A stretch of DNA of 64,000 nt from Riptortus pedestris (Eukaryota > Arthropoda > Insecta > Hemiptera > Alydidae). Shown here piece after piece: positions 45,579 to 58,152 of the stretch (its first letter is position 1; each line of letters opens with the position of its first letter). Location: positions 43,876,501-43,940,500 of the forward strand of contig CM032231.1 of NCBI GenBank assembly GCA_019009955.1. The letters run 5' to 3'. The position numbers and the translations under genes are program-made. The notes under the pieces are model-generated. The model was not told the origin of the DNA. It searched no databases and saw only the letters and a program-made list of their open reading frames with translations.

Positions 45579-48523
45579 TAGCTCAGATGCCCGGCTTCGC
45601 CCGGGAATTCATTTGAGGCTGAATGGTGAAGGTATTTTATTAGCAAGGCTTTACTTTGCACAACATTTTGACATTTATCCGCCCCAGTGTTTAGGGTCTA
45701 TACTCGTCGGCGCTGTGGATTTGTTAATAATAAAATTCAAGGAAAAGACTTCACTGTCCTCCATATTGTCATATTTCCCGTCTTCTGTGCATTAAGCATA
45801 GATTTGAATTATTAAGGACAAAATATTTACATAGATTTGAATTAATTTTTCCAGATGAGGTACTGGTAGTTCATATTGGAAAGAATTGTTGAGTATATCA
45901 ATATTTCTACGCTAATTACTTGCTTCATACATTGTTCCCAAAAATATGTATAAAACAAAAGTTACTTTAAATAACAAAGTAAACCACTTTTGTTATGTGC
46001 GCGTTTGTCGAAAAACAAATAGACAATGAAATATCGTGAATTTTTATTTCAAGCCGCCTTTAACTCCCCCCCCCCCTCCCGTTCGAACCTAAAAATATTA
46101 ATATAGCTTATAATCATGGAAGAATTAATGCTAATTGACAATCCGAGGTTTGTTAAGTTCGGTTCAATTGTTAGTGCCCAATAAAATTGTTGGCTCCCGC
46201 TAAAGTTTTAGCGTATATCTCGTTTATACTTTGTAATAAGACCAAAGTGAATATCACAAAAGTTACTTCAAATAAAAAAACGAAATACTTTTGTCATGTG
46301 CATATTTGCAGAAAAACAAATAGAAAACGAAATACCGCTATTTTTAAATATAGACCTCCCTTACAACCCCCGCTCCTGCCCGTTCCTAGAAATGTTGGTA
46401 TGGCTTATTATAATGAAGGCGTTAGTGCTAATACACATACCGAATTTTATTTAGTTCGGTTGACTCTTTTGTGCCAAATAAACTGTTCACTTCCGCTCTA
46501 GGTTTTAGCGTATATCTCGTTTATAATTCGGCATACGAAAAAAATTTATATAACAAAAGTTACTCGTTTGTTTTTTAAACAAAGTGAACAACTTTTGTTA
46601 TGTTCATATTTGCCGAAAAACCAATAGGAAACGAAATATCGCTATTTTTAATTTCAGGCCCTCTTTACAACTCCCACTCCTGCCCGTCTCTAGAAATGAT
46701 GGCATGGCTTAATATAATGAAGGCGTTAGTGCTGATACACATACGGAGTTTTATTTAGTTCGGTTTAGTCTTTTGTGCCAAATAAACTTCTTCACTTCCG
46801 CTATACGTTTTAGCGTAAATCTCGTTTATAATTCTGTATACGAAAAAAATGTATATAACAAAAGTTACTCGTTTGTTTTTTAAACAAAGTGAACAACTTT
46901 TGTTATGTTCATATTTGCCGAAAAACCAATTGGGAACGAAATATCTCTATTTTTAATTTCAGGCTTCTGTTATAACCCCTACTCCTGTTCGTCTCAGAGA
47001 ATATTATAGCTTAAAGTCTAAGTTGGGTTTGTAGTAATATACAAACCAAATTTCATAAAATTCGGTTAGGCCGTTTATGCGTGAAAAGGTATTAAACAAA
47101 CAAATAAACAAACAAACATACACGAAAGAAACAAATTGGAGATATGGTGTCTATTACATGTGATTTTGTTAGGCACTAACGATTGAACCGAGCTTAACAA
47201 TACTCAGTATGTGAATTAGCATTAATTCTTCCATGATTATAAGCTATATTAAAATTTTTAGGTTCCTAACGGGAGTGGGGGTCATTTGGGAGGGCTGAAA
47301 TGAAAAATTGCGTTATTTCGTTTCCTATTAGATTATGGGCAAACATGCACATAACAAGTTGTATATTTTGTTATTTAGAGTAACTTTTGTTGCATTCACT
47401 TTTTTTGTAAAATGAAGTAAACACGCCATATAGCTAAAACTATAGCAGGAATCGTTAATTTGATTAGTGCTTATTTAAGTGTTTTTAATTCATGCATATT
47501 ATGACAAATGATTTTATGTTTTAGTCACATATGATAACTCTATATATGATTCGGATTAGTGAGGTTATAATCTCCGTCGCCCCCTTCTTATTTATTTATT
47601 TTTCCTAGATAACTTTGTTATTTATTTCCAATAGAAATGTAAACTATAAGAGCATTTCAGTTATTTAATTTGTATAATGTATTATTTAGACAAAGTCATG
47701 CTGAATTGGCACAAGGAGAGATAGCGGAAGTTATAGGGATCAAACATCTTTGGTTCTGCTAATATATTATCTTATTTCCGATATCTTGATGTTATTGAAC
47801 CAAATATGTGCCATCATATCAATTAGACGTTAATGGTAATGTCATTATGAAAAAAGACAATATCCGTTTAAACTTGATATGATTTAAAGTATTACTTATT
47901 TTACAGGGAGGGCTACGATCTCTTCGCCTCACCTATCTTTTTGAATATAAATGAAATTATTTTTAGGGTAATACTATTATTTAATTTCATCAGGTAAATA
48001 AATTATTAAAATAATATTTAGAATCAATAATTTAAGGAAAACAATGGTGATAGCCCTCATGCTGGAGCGGAAGGTGACTGGAGGCTAAAAAAGTTAATTG
48101 AGTTAACTTATTTCCTGTGAAATGCGTGCATTACTGGAAGTGATTTCCACTGAGATTTACTGTTACGAATATAATCGAATGTGCAAAAATATGCTTAAAC
48201 TATATGTGCTCGGATAAGTTTCATTATAGATTGTATTTAATTGTAATAAATGCTATCCCTTTTTGACTCACATTTTTGAATACTTCAAACCATAATGAGT
48301 CAAAAAGTATAGAGGAATAGATTAGGAACACATTTTTATTTATTATTCAAAATTAAAATGTCTATTCTACTACTCCCCAAAAGATACCCTTTAGGATTTG
48401 CTATTTCGGAAAAAGAATACGTCGTGGAGGGGGAGGGAAGTGTAATTGTACACTTGATATGAAAATACCATTATTAGTCAGTCAAGAATGATTTCCCGGG
48501 CATCGCCGGGTACCTTGGCTAAT
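45541..48523. repeat. Dispersed repeat with CCCGG hairpin ends and internal ~300-bp tandem units
   Basis: A (TA)n tract is followed by TACTAGCTCAGATGCCCGG, then CTTCGCCCGGG near 45577-45605. The far end (CCCGGGCATCGCCGGGTACC near 48496-48515) is an inverted version. Inside are four or more units of about 290-310 bp (about 45950-47060), each with AACTTTTGTTATGT, GCCGAAAAACCAATA and GTTTTAGCGTA blocks. An inverted copy of the first unit lies at about 47160-47415. No coding frame. The CATAAAATTCGGTTAGGCCG block near 47057 recurs at 49312. Class unknown. Confidence 0.6.
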
Positions 48524-48535
48524 ATATATATATAT

Positions 48536-49370
48536 ACTAGCTTAGATACCCGGCTTCGCCCAGAAATTCAATTGAGGCTGGATGGTGATGGTATTTTTTT
48601 GGCAAGGCTTTACTTTGCACAATATTTTGACATTTATCCTTCCCAGGGTTTAGGGTCTATACTCATCGTTTCCGTGGATTTGTTAACAATAAAATTAATT
48701 TTTTATGTAAGACTTCACTGTCCTCCATATTGTCATATTTCCCGTTTCCTGTACATTATGCATAGATTTGAATTATTAAGGACAAAATATTAACATACAT
48801 TTGAATTAATTTTTCCAGGTGAGGTACCTGGTAGTTCATATTGAAAATAATTGTTGAGCAAATGTCTCTAAATAACAAAATAAACAACTTTTGTTACGTG
48901 CATATTTGCCGAAACCCCAATAGGAAACGAAATATCACTATTTTTAATTTCAGGCCTCCCTTATAACCCCCACTCCTACCCGTCCTAAGAAATGTTAGTA
49001 TAGCATATTATAAGGAAGGCGTTAGTGCTAATTCACATACCGAGTTTGGTTTAGTTCGGTTGAGTTTTTTGTGGCATATATAATTGTTGACTTCCGCTGT
49101 AGTTTTTAACGTATAACTCATTTATACTTAGGTATACGACAAAAGTGTATTATAACAAATGTGCATAATTGCCGAAAATGCATTAGGAAATGAAATATCG
49201 CTATTTCTAATTTCAGGCCTCCCTTATAACCCCCACTCCTGTTCGTATCAGAGAAAATTAATATAGCCTAAAGTCTAAGTTGGTTTAGTAGTAATATACA
49301 CACCAAGTTTCATAAAATTCGGTTCAGCCATTTTTGCGTGAAAAGGTAACAAACAAACACACACTAAAGA
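48536..49370 (+). repeat. Second copy of the CCCGG-ended repeat
   Basis: ACTAGCTTAGATACCCGGCT at 48536 and the following 330 bases match 45580-45900. One or two tandem-type units follow, with the closing GCGTGAAAAGGTAACAAACA block near 49337. It ends close to the F-box promoter. Confidence 0.65.
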
Positions 49371-49460
49371 AACAAAATGCAGTTATGGTGTCTATGACAT
49401 GTGAAACAAAAAGTTATCGTGAAATTTCGAGAAAAAAATCAATGTACAGACAGAGGTTAC

Positions 49461-49497
<37 letters not shown>

Positions 49498-49502
<5 letters not shown>

Positions 49503-49573
49503 TATTATGCGTCGGATCGAAAAATTGTTATATATTTTTTTGGGCTATCTCGATTATTAACAGAGATATTTAG
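49498..49573 (+). mobile_element. HINE fragment directly upstream of the F-box gene
   Basis: TCCGTTATTATGCGTCGGAT and GATTATTAACAGAGATATTT are HINE interior blocks in plus orientation, with a deletion between them. The fragment stops one base before a palindromic TGCGCATGCGCA. Confidence 0.65.
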
Positions 49574-49574
49574 G

Positions 49575-49586
49575 TGCGCATGCGCA
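49575..49586. promoter_or_regulatory. NRF1/Ewg-type palindrome in the F-box promoter
   Basis: TGCGCATGCGCA is a perfect palindrome and an NRF-1 (Ewg in flies) consensus site, about 150 bases upstream of the start codon. A YY1/Pho-like GCCATGTTGGC follows near 49625. Both are typical of housekeeping promoters without TATA. Confidence 0.55.
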
Positions 49587-49732
49587 GAAAACCGAGTACT
49601 TTCGGAAGAGTTTCATGTTCGGACGCCATGTTGGCTCACTTTGGGGGCTACAGGCGAGTTGCAAGGTTTTCTATAGCGGATTTCCCTTATTTGTGGAGTT
49701 TTGTTTTGTCGTTAAATTATCAAAAAACGGTC

Positions 49733-50095
49733 ATGGATATCATCAGCAGATTACCAGCTGAAATCCTCCTGATGATTTGTGACTGCTTGACAGCCGACGA
49801 TCTGTTCAGGATGATGAAGGTGTGTAAAACATGGCGGAGAACTGTGAATAACAACCTGTTCTGGAAGAGATATTTCAGGGACCTCGCCATTGATGAACTC
49901 AACGTGTCCACACAACAAGAAATAGCAGAAGGCAAGTAAGGAAAAATAGAATGTTCTTTCGATAAGACAACCTAACCTAAAAGTTCATAAGTAACCTTTC
50001 GTTTTGTAACCTCTTTATCAAAACGAGAACGCCCAATGTTTAGCAGATTTCCATTAAGGGGGAAATCTAATATTGAGGCCTGAATAATTATAACG

Positions 50096-50128
<33 letters not shown>

Positions 50129-51713
50129 TGCCTGTAGTTGTCTGGGTGGAATTTCGAAAATTTCATAAATCTCAGTTATTATGTGTAAATTTTGTTATTT
50201 ACATTTTTTTTTTGTACTGTGAATATTAACCGAGTTATTAGCGATTTTCTTTTAAAGTTATTTAAAGTGTTGCATAATGTTAGTATCTCAGGCCTAAGCT
50301 ATTTATTTTAGCTATCCATAACAACAATTCTAAATATCTCCGTTAATATGAGTCGGAGATTAAAATTTTATAGAACCAATCTTGTCGAACTATTGATGCT
50401 CTACAGTTGTTGTAATATGCATTTTTGACGTAGGTAGAATATTAAACGAGTTATTTTGCGTTTCAGGTTCTTTGACGCCGCTCTGCAGTCGGGCTAAGGA
50501 GCTGAGAGATTATTATCACAGCCCGGTATATTTTTGGAAACGGAACATCGTGTTGGAAGATCGGATCAAACTGGATAGCGGTTGTTGGATCATCGCTACT
50601 TCGGAGGATTGTTTAGGCCTCTTGAACACGCAGACGAACGAACTGTACGTTTATCCTGTGACTGAGTTCCCACTGAAATGCGCTAAAGTTGATGTCGAAC
50701 TCCCTTTGGATTCCATAAGAGAATTGGTTTTGATGAATCAAAGTTATGTCGTTTTGGGTTCGCAGAATATAACGCACGTTTACAAGTTGGAACAGGAACA
50801 GTTTGGACTGAGTCTTTACCGGACTTATGCGCTTAAACGCGACCCGCCTTCCGTCGACTCTTACCGAGGGACAAACGCGGAAGAGTTTGTCAAAAGGAAC
50901 ATTGGGTACGTTGCAGTACGAGCTAGGGTTCTCGTCGGAGACTACCTTTGGATAACCGATTTCGACGGAGCGAAACACATCTTGAATCTGACTAATGACG
51001 TCAGACACCTTTTGGAATCGCGTTCATTCTTCGCTCGAGCGTTCCCCGAATTTGGTCTCGTGTTCCTTTATGACTCGGGGAGTTATCTCGTCTGCGATCC
51101 GAAAGGCGGGGCCGTCTGCCGTATTCCCACCCCAGGCCACACCTTACTTCTGGACGCCAACTCGACAATGGTAGTCGTTTACTATCCGACGATTTTGTCC
51201 AGAAGTCATTTCAAGTTGGGGTTTTGGCGGCTGGTGTCGGGAAGTCTCCTAAGGGTTTTGAACATCCGGCGAGACACCAGAATCGCGCTGCACCCCAGAA
51301 AGGATGAGCTGTTCCTCTTAAATTTGGCACCTTACGAAATACGTTCCTACTCGCCGACGGACGACTGTTGCAACTGGGTTTTCAGGCCGGGAAGCTCGCT
51401 GTTCGTGACCTGCAAGATTCTCAAAATTTTGGGAAACAGATTGTTGTTCGTCTATCCGTCGCCGACTCTGGGGAGACGCGGCTACGCAATTTTGGACCTG
51501 AGGGGAAATCTCATAGAGGAGAGGCTTTCCAATTTTCGTGAGGATCCCTTGCATTTTTCGGAAGATTTTTTGATTTTCCAATATATGAATTGGCTGAGTT
51601 TGAGAATGTTTAAACAGCTGAAGGTTTTGAGGAGGCCGATAGTTGTGGAAGATGAGGTCCATGTTGTAACGGTACAAAACCCCGTGATGTCGGAGGTGAG
51701 CCTCTGTATGTGA
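49733..51713 (+). CDS. F-box protein with large C-terminal repeat-like domain, GC-AG intron
   Basis: Exons 49733-49931 and 50467-51713 join in phase 1 to encode 481 residues. F-box proteins recruit substrates to SCF ubiquitin ligases through Skp1. Residues about 5-50 form the F-box (RLPAEILLMICDCLTADDLF, KVCKTWRR, WKRYFRDL). The remaining ~400 residues alternate short strands and turns (GCWIIATSEDCLGLL, SYVVLGSQNITHVYKLE, LVGDYLWITDFDG) and could be a beta-propeller; no WD signature is seen. The donor is AG/GCAAGT, a consensus GC donor; a GT donor keeping the frame is not visible. The ATG chosen opens directly into the F-box. The acceptor region comes from a HINE. Confidence 0.85.
50041..50466 (+). 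mobile_element. HINE fragments filling the F-box intron, up to the 3' splice site
   Basis: TTTAGCAGATTTCC at 50040 starts one copy, with a TA tract at 50096-50125 and GAATATTAACCGAGTTATTA near 50221. A second fragment (AATATCTCCGTTAATATG, near 50332) runs to GAATATTAAACGAGTTATTT, then TGCGTTTCAG ending at 50466. In other copies the same place reads GAATATTAACCGAGATATTT, then GCATTTTTAT. The acceptor AG therefore arose within element sequence. Confidence 0.7.
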
Positions 51714-51941
51714 GATGGAGAGATGGAAAGGAGTCTCACTCTCTCTCTTTCTCTCTCTCTCTTTTATTTTTTTTTTTTTTTTTTTTTTATCCTTCTCTGC
51801 CCCCGCTTTACCTCAAGGCTGCCCTTATACAAGCGGTACTTTCCAATTTCTTTTTTTAATTTTGATTTTCGGGATTTTAAATAGGTCTGTGGTAACTCTT
51901 CCTTGGTGCTTTCTAAGCAGCGAGGATGAGCTTTGTGCATT

Positions 51942-51947
51942 AATAAA
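51942..51947 (+). terminator. Poly(A) signal of the F-box gene
   Basis: AATAAA, about 230 bases downstream of the stop codon, is the first canonical signal on this strand. A (CT)n/T-rich tract at 51735-51790 lies in the 3'UTR. Confidence 0.55.
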
Positions 51948-52224
51948 ATAAGTGGTTATAGCAACTATTCGGTTAAATTTTTCGGCGCCCGCAATTGGAA
52001 TGCCGTTGCTCTGTTGAGCGGTATTCCAATATACCTTTTAAACTAATTCTAAGTCCTTAATTCTAACTATTTTAATAATGCTAACAAATGTCTATAATAT
52101 TTCTAAACTATATTATATTCTAATTTGTTACTTTACACTAATTAAAAACTATTTTAGTTATTTATTTACATATTATTATTTATTACTTAATTTATTTATT
52201 TATTTATTTTTTTTTTTTTGTAAT

Positions 52225-52412
52225 ACACTAGTAGTAAATTTCTTAAATGCTATAAAAATGTCTTTGCTTTCAACAAGTTCTTTTAATGCTGTTGGAGGCC
52301 ATTCAAGAAGGGAGAATTCTCCTGCTAATTCTAGTCTCTCTCTTGCATAATAAGTGCAGTCCAGTAATATATGGCGTGCATCTTCGATTTCTCCGCACTT
52401 GCATTTAGGATT
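52225..52412 (-). pseudogene. LINE C-terminal remnant
   Basis: On the minus strand the frame reads CKCGEIEDARHILLDCTYYA, then RERLELAGEF. This is the CxC...H...C motif that ends many I/Jockey-group LINE ORF2 proteins. No other part of the LINE is seen. Confidence 0.65.
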
Positions 52413-52431
52413 CTCTCTCTCTCCCGTCTTA

Positions 52432-52800
52432 TAAAAAGAATTTTATAAAGTTTCTGAATATTTATTATATAGCCGTTTATTTCCCTGGAGTTGATGGTGT
52501 GTGAGCTGAGCAGATTTTGCTTGTTGTTACAGAACCCCTCTCTCTCCCTCCCTCCTTCTCTCTCTCTCTCCCGTCTATATTGTACCTGGAGTAGTGGACT
52601 ATATATATTGTAATGAGCCTTATTTTTAGAATAGTGTATTATATTTTTGCAAAATTTTGTAAATCTGGAATTTTTGTAATTAAAAAAGAATTTAATAAAG
52701 TTTCTAAGTATTTATTATATAGCCGTTTATTTCCCTGGAGTTGATGGTGTGTGAGCTGAGCAGATTTCGCTTGTTGTTACAGAACCCCTCTCTCTCTCTA
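52432..52800 (+). repeat. Tandem duplication with shared 110-bp block
   Basis: The block from AAAAAGAATTTTATAAAG to ACAGAACCCCTCTCTCTC occurs at about 52432-52545 and again at about 52683-52795, with few differences. Each copy ends in a (CT)n tract. No gene seen. Confidence 0.8.
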
Positions 52801-52941
52801 TCTCTCTCTCGCTCCCCTCCCCACATTAGGAGTGAGGGAGGGAGGGGGAAAGGGAGAGAGAGAGTGTGAGGGGGGAGATTTAATTAATTTTGTAGATTCA
52901 AAATTTCTGGAAATCTCTGTAGGGAGCAAGGTCGATTTAAG

Positions 52942-52943
<2 letters not shown>

Positions 52944-53009
<66 letters not shown>

Positions 53010-53010
53010 A
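52944..53010. repeat. (TA)n/(TG)n microsatellite
   Basis: A TA tract of about 50 bases is followed by a short TG tract. No HINE blocks surround it, unlike most TA tracts in this window. Confidence 0.9.
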
Positions 53011-53115
53011 CAAAAATTAAGTAAATAATAATTAAAACTTAACCTTTCTTTAACAAAAAATAAAATAAATTAATATTCAATTTTTACATTTCTTTAACCA
53101 AATTGAATAAAATAA

Positions 53116-54283
53116 AAGTCCGTCACGCAGGGGCTGCGTAAACTAAGCAGATTTCCCACGTGAAGTTTTACAATAGAGAAATTTCACGAGCCGAGCCAGT
53201 CAAAGAAACGGCCGAACTAGGTTTTGGTGGGAAAGTAACACTCGTCCGTTACGCTCCGAAATTAAATTAAAAACAATTCAATCTCAAAAAACAACAAGAA
53301 CACAAAAGATGGAATTACCGCTAATGATAGCAGAGCTCTGTACACTTATTACACCAACACTAAATAGTACCACAGAATATCCATTATTTGTAAGACTTAA
53401 TACTACTGTGAATATTAAGTAAACAAATAAAGGGCAAGTCAAATGGTAAGAACCTTCCTGATAGCAAACAGTCTGAGTTCTAAACAATCAGGTTAGCCAG
53501 CTTTTACCGAAAATAAAAGCAATTACGGAAATATATTTGAATATAAGTTATAAATTTTATTCATATAACTATTTATTGTATCCAGTACTGTAATTAATAA
53601 TAGAACGTAACCTACAACGTAATACAGCTGGATTGTAAACAAACAGGTTAGCCAACCTTGTTGTGCAGTATCGATAGATAGACCGGTAAAACAAACAATT
53701 AAAGAAATATATCTGAATATAAAATATTAATTTTATTGGAAACTATTTATTATAGTTAGTGGAGTAATTTGAAATGAATCTAAATAATTTCTATTTCAAT
53801 CACTCAGATTTTTGTAGTCCAAGAAAAAAAAAGGGGGGGGGTTCAACAGAACGTATTTGTTTGTTCCTCGTAAAATAAAGCTTTGTTGAAAACAATATTT
53901 TGTATTTAACCTAATAATGAGGTGGTTCATTAGATATCAGCTTATTATTAATATGTCCCTAGTAGGAGTAGGGGTTTACTGAAAGCGGAACTCATTACAA
54001 AAAATACAAATATCTCGGTTAATACTCATTATACGGAAAATATGTATAGAACAATATTTATAGTAAATGTAATTTGCAATAAGATTGATTTTATACAATT
54101 TTTCGATCCGACGAATAGTAACGGAGATATTTCGATTTTTCGAAAATCCTCCCTCTAAACCCCCCCCCCTCCCACTGGTCCGATTTCAGCCGTTGACGAA
54201 CTTGATCTTTATTTTTACATAAAACGACTAAATTTCGAGTTTCGTAACGATCAAACAATAATTGCGACCGCTAGAGTGGTAAC

Positions 54284-54363
<80 letters not shown>

Positions 54364-54500
54364 ATATATATATACAGTTTTGAACTGACCTCATTTTCGT
54401 CATTTACTAAGTAGGATCGATGGACATTTGAAGAAAAATGTCGAAAATTCCGTCATCTGTACAACCTCAATAGCTGATTTCCCTGAAGGGAAATCTGCTA
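53116..54500 (-). mobile_element. HINE-like element, long variant, possibly a composite
   Basis: 3' end GTCCGTCACGCAGGGGCTGC at the left, a long C-run near 54160, a TA tract at 54288-54374, and 5' end GGGAAATCTGCTAAA at 54500. At about 1.4 kb it is the longest copy. An ACGGCCGAACTAGG block and the longer-variant block follow each other, so one variant may have inserted into another. Confidence 0.75.
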
Positions 54501-54910
54501 AAAATTAAATCTTATCATTTCTTTAACATAAATAAAATACATAATAATTAAACATTTACTTAACATTTCTTTAAGAAAATATTTCCTATTTTGGTATACT
54601 AGTGCATATATAAGTAGGTTATCTGTGCAAACAGTATTAAGTGTTTTAACAGCCGCATCTATAACTGTAGTTGGCAGTATTTTCTAGAGTATATGATCGT
54701 TGGCACTTCTCATCCAACTAGTGCCTTCATCTGCCCATGTCCTCCTTGTTCTGCCTCTTCATATCCAGTGGCACCCACTCGTTCACCCAGCTAGAGATGG
54801 GCGAAGGGTAAATACGCAAAAGTTAAAAACCCGGGTATTTTCCTAAATAGGTAAAAACCCGGGTATTTATGTTGGAAAAACCCAAGTTATGGGTATTTTC
54901 GTTTTTACAG

Positions 54911-55029
54911 TAAATGCAGATTTCCCTTGGGAAATCAGCTATTGACGTTGTACTAATGATTTTCGAATTTTTTCTTCAAATGTCCATCGATCCTACCCAG
55001 GAGATGACGAAAATGAGGTCCGTTCAAAA

Positions 55030-55070
<41 letters not shown>

Positions 55071-55511
55071 TGTTACCGCTCTAGCGGTCGCAATTTTTTG
55101 TTTGATCGTTACCAAACTCGTTATTTAGTCTTTTTATGTAAAAAGAAAGATCAAGTTCGTTATCGGCTGAAATCGGACATGTGGGAGGGGGGGGGGGGTT
55201 AGAGGGGAGGATTTTCGAAAATTCGAAATATCTCCGTTACTATACGCCGGATCGAAAAATCGTATTGAACCAATCTTATTACACATTAAATTTACTATAA
55301 ATATTGTTCTATACATATATTCTCTATCTTGAATATTAACCGAGATATTTGCATTTTTATTAAATTTAACGGACGACGGGAGGACTAAGTTCCCGCTAAA
55401 AGCTAGTTCGGCCCTTTGCCGTAACTGTTCGGCTCTCGTATGGAGATTTCTCTATTGTAAAACTTCACTTGGGAAATCTGCTTAGTTTACGCAGCCCCTG
55501 CGTGACGGACT
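54911..55511 (+). mobile_element. HINE-like element, short variant, complete
   Basis: GCAGATTTCCCTTGGGAAATC at the 5' end, a TA tract at 55032-55065, CGCTCTAGCGGTCGC, a G-run near 55185, GGGAAATCTGCTTAG, the ACGCAGCCCCTGCGT hairpin and GACGGACTTTTTT at the 3' end. It lies about 110 bases downstream of the T1 stop codon. Confidence 0.88.
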
Positions 55512-55623
55512 TTTTTATATGGGAACAGGCTTATCATAGTATTACATGAAAGGAGACTCCATCCATGGTGAGATGAACATTTCACTCAGTAATTAGAAAG
55601 AAACACTTTCTACTTAAAATGGC

Positions 55624-55629
55624 TTTATT
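55624..55629 (-). terminator. Poly(A) signal overlapping the stop codon (gene T1)
   Basis: AATAAA on the minus strand contains the TAA stop (55625-55627). Confidence 0.7.
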
Positions 55630-58073
55630 TTTTCTTTACCCCTGTCTTTCCCTTAGCCTTTCCTTTCTTGCCCTTCCCTTTCTTCCCCTTCTTCCCTTTT
55701 CCTTTGCCTTTCTTCTTCTTCTTCTTCTTGGCAGGCTTTTTGGCGGGCGGTGGAGGAGTTGGAGGTGGTGTTGGTGGAGGTGGCGGCAGGAAAGGGCATC
55801 GATCGGACGACTCTTCAATAACTCTGCAATTCCTTGAAGTTTCGTCTTCAAAGAAGAACTCCAGGACTTTGGGATCGTAGCATTCCACTACTCCTTCGAT
55901 CTTTCTCAAATTCCCACACCTCATAAGCGAAGGTACGTCGTTCAGAAGGAACTGCGGATGGCTGTGTAAAGGCGAATCTGCCAACCTATGTGCAAAAGAA
56001 ATGTTTTATAATTTCTGGAATTCAGTAGCAATGACTGTATTACTTATCTATAGGAAGGATTTGCAACTAATAAAAACCAGATATTATTGCCAGAAGTGTG
56101 ATGCGGGCCTCTGCCTCGATTGTTTTGCCCCCTATCACACACGCTAATTCATACATATGTACTTTCCCGGAATTTTTTTTACTTAATTTGTTTGTAAAAC
56201 CTTTTTTTTTATTTGTAAAATACATGTTTTTCAAAGTTTTTTATGGTATAAATTTTTTCCTGATTTGGATTTTTATTAACCATTCATTAACCTTTTTTTT
56301 TTTTTTTTGTGGCTAGTCAAGTGCTTAGCGTGACATATATGTCACAGTCAAAAAATCAAAAACAGAAAGGCTGAAAATCATGTTATTGACTATTTTACAT
56401 TTAAAACTAAGTATTTCATTCAATATGAATGAAATTTAACAAAAACATTAATTAAATCCATTTCTGAGCACTACTGGGTTAAAATTAAACATTCAATTTT
56501 ACAATTACAACCTATTTCAATATTAAGTACATATTTAACATGTTAATTAATTTTTTATTAGCAGATTTTCCTTATGGGAAATCAGCTATTGAGGTTGTAC
56601 TCATGATGGACTTCCATCCTCGAATGTCCATCGATCCTACCCAGGAGATAATAAAAATGAGACCATTCAAAATTTTAAATATATTTATATTTTATACCTG
56701 CTAACCCTCTATGTAATAATAAAGATGAAGTTAGTTAACGGCCAAAATCGGACCGGTGGGAACAGGGGGAGGGGGGGGGGGTTAGAGCAGGACAATTTGG
56801 AAAGTTGTATAGAATCAATCTTATTGCAAATGTAATGTTCTATGAATGTTGTTATATACTTTTTTTCAATATCTTAATTATTAACAGAGATATTTGCATT
56901 TTTTAGTTTTCGGTATTCAGTAAATCCCCAATCCTACTCATGTCATATTAAAAATTAGCTGTTATATTATTAAACACTTACTTTTTGAGATAAATGCAAA
57001 TATGTAACGCATGAGGGAAATCTGCTTGGTCAACGCAGCCCCTGCGTGATGGATATTTTATTTTTTTCCTTTACTTTAATATCCTTTTCCTTAGCCCAGC
57101 ACATGAGAAATCTACTTAGTTCACGCACCACTTGCATGACGGATTTTTGTACATTCAAATTTCATGTTTCTAACAGTTTTCCCATTTAGTGTATATATAA
57201 ATTCATCACAAATATTATGAGATTACTTACGTTTTTTTTTCGATATCGACTAATATAAGTTGAACGTCTTTCGATAGTGGCTCCTTTTGCATTCTTATTA
57301 GATGAAGGTATATAGCTTCCTCCAGCGACAAGCTATCTACAACAGTAGAAAACAATTTATTGGACTTAGTGTACAGAATTTTGAAAACACAAGTTCTGAC
57401 AACTCGTGACACAGAGATCAGTACAGTGTATATCTAAAAATCTGTCACAATTACTTATCCAAAATAAAAACCACAAATTGCTAATTTTGTTGTTCGTAGA
57501 AGTCTAGTGAAAAAAAAAGTCCGTCACACAGGGGCTGCGTAAACTAAGCAGATTTCCCACGTGCAGTTTTACAATAGAGAAATCTGCCTAATAACAACTG
57601 TAGTAGTAAGAAACCTCTAAACCTAAAACATTATTTAGGGCGTAATAAATAACCCAGTAGTTTCTAGCCCCAAAAAACAGTTAACCTAACCTCTAAACCT
57701 ATTCACGAGGGACTAATAGTTATGGAAACGGCCGCCAGAGCTCTCGGCGGAAAGTCCGAACATAGCCTACTGGTGACCACACGCAGAATACAAATGCAAA
57801 TATTTCGGTTAATATTCAAGATACAGAATAAACGTATAGAACAATATTTATAGTAAATTTAATTTGCAATAAGATTTATTCTATACAATGTTTCGATCCG
57901 ACGCATAATAACGGAGATATTTTGAATTTTCAAAAATCCCCCCTCTAAACCCCCCCCTCCCACTGGTCCGATTTCAGCCATTAACGAACTTGATCTTTCT
58001 TTTTACATAAAACGACTAAATTCCGAGTTTGGTAAAGATCAAACAAAAATTGCGACCGCTAGAGCGTTAACAG

Positions 58074-58152
<79 letters not shown>

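Noticed and set aside
52078..52350. Plus-strand frame rich in Tyr/Leu/Phe
   Set aside because: AT-rich translation; the minus strand holds a recognisable LINE C-terminal motif.
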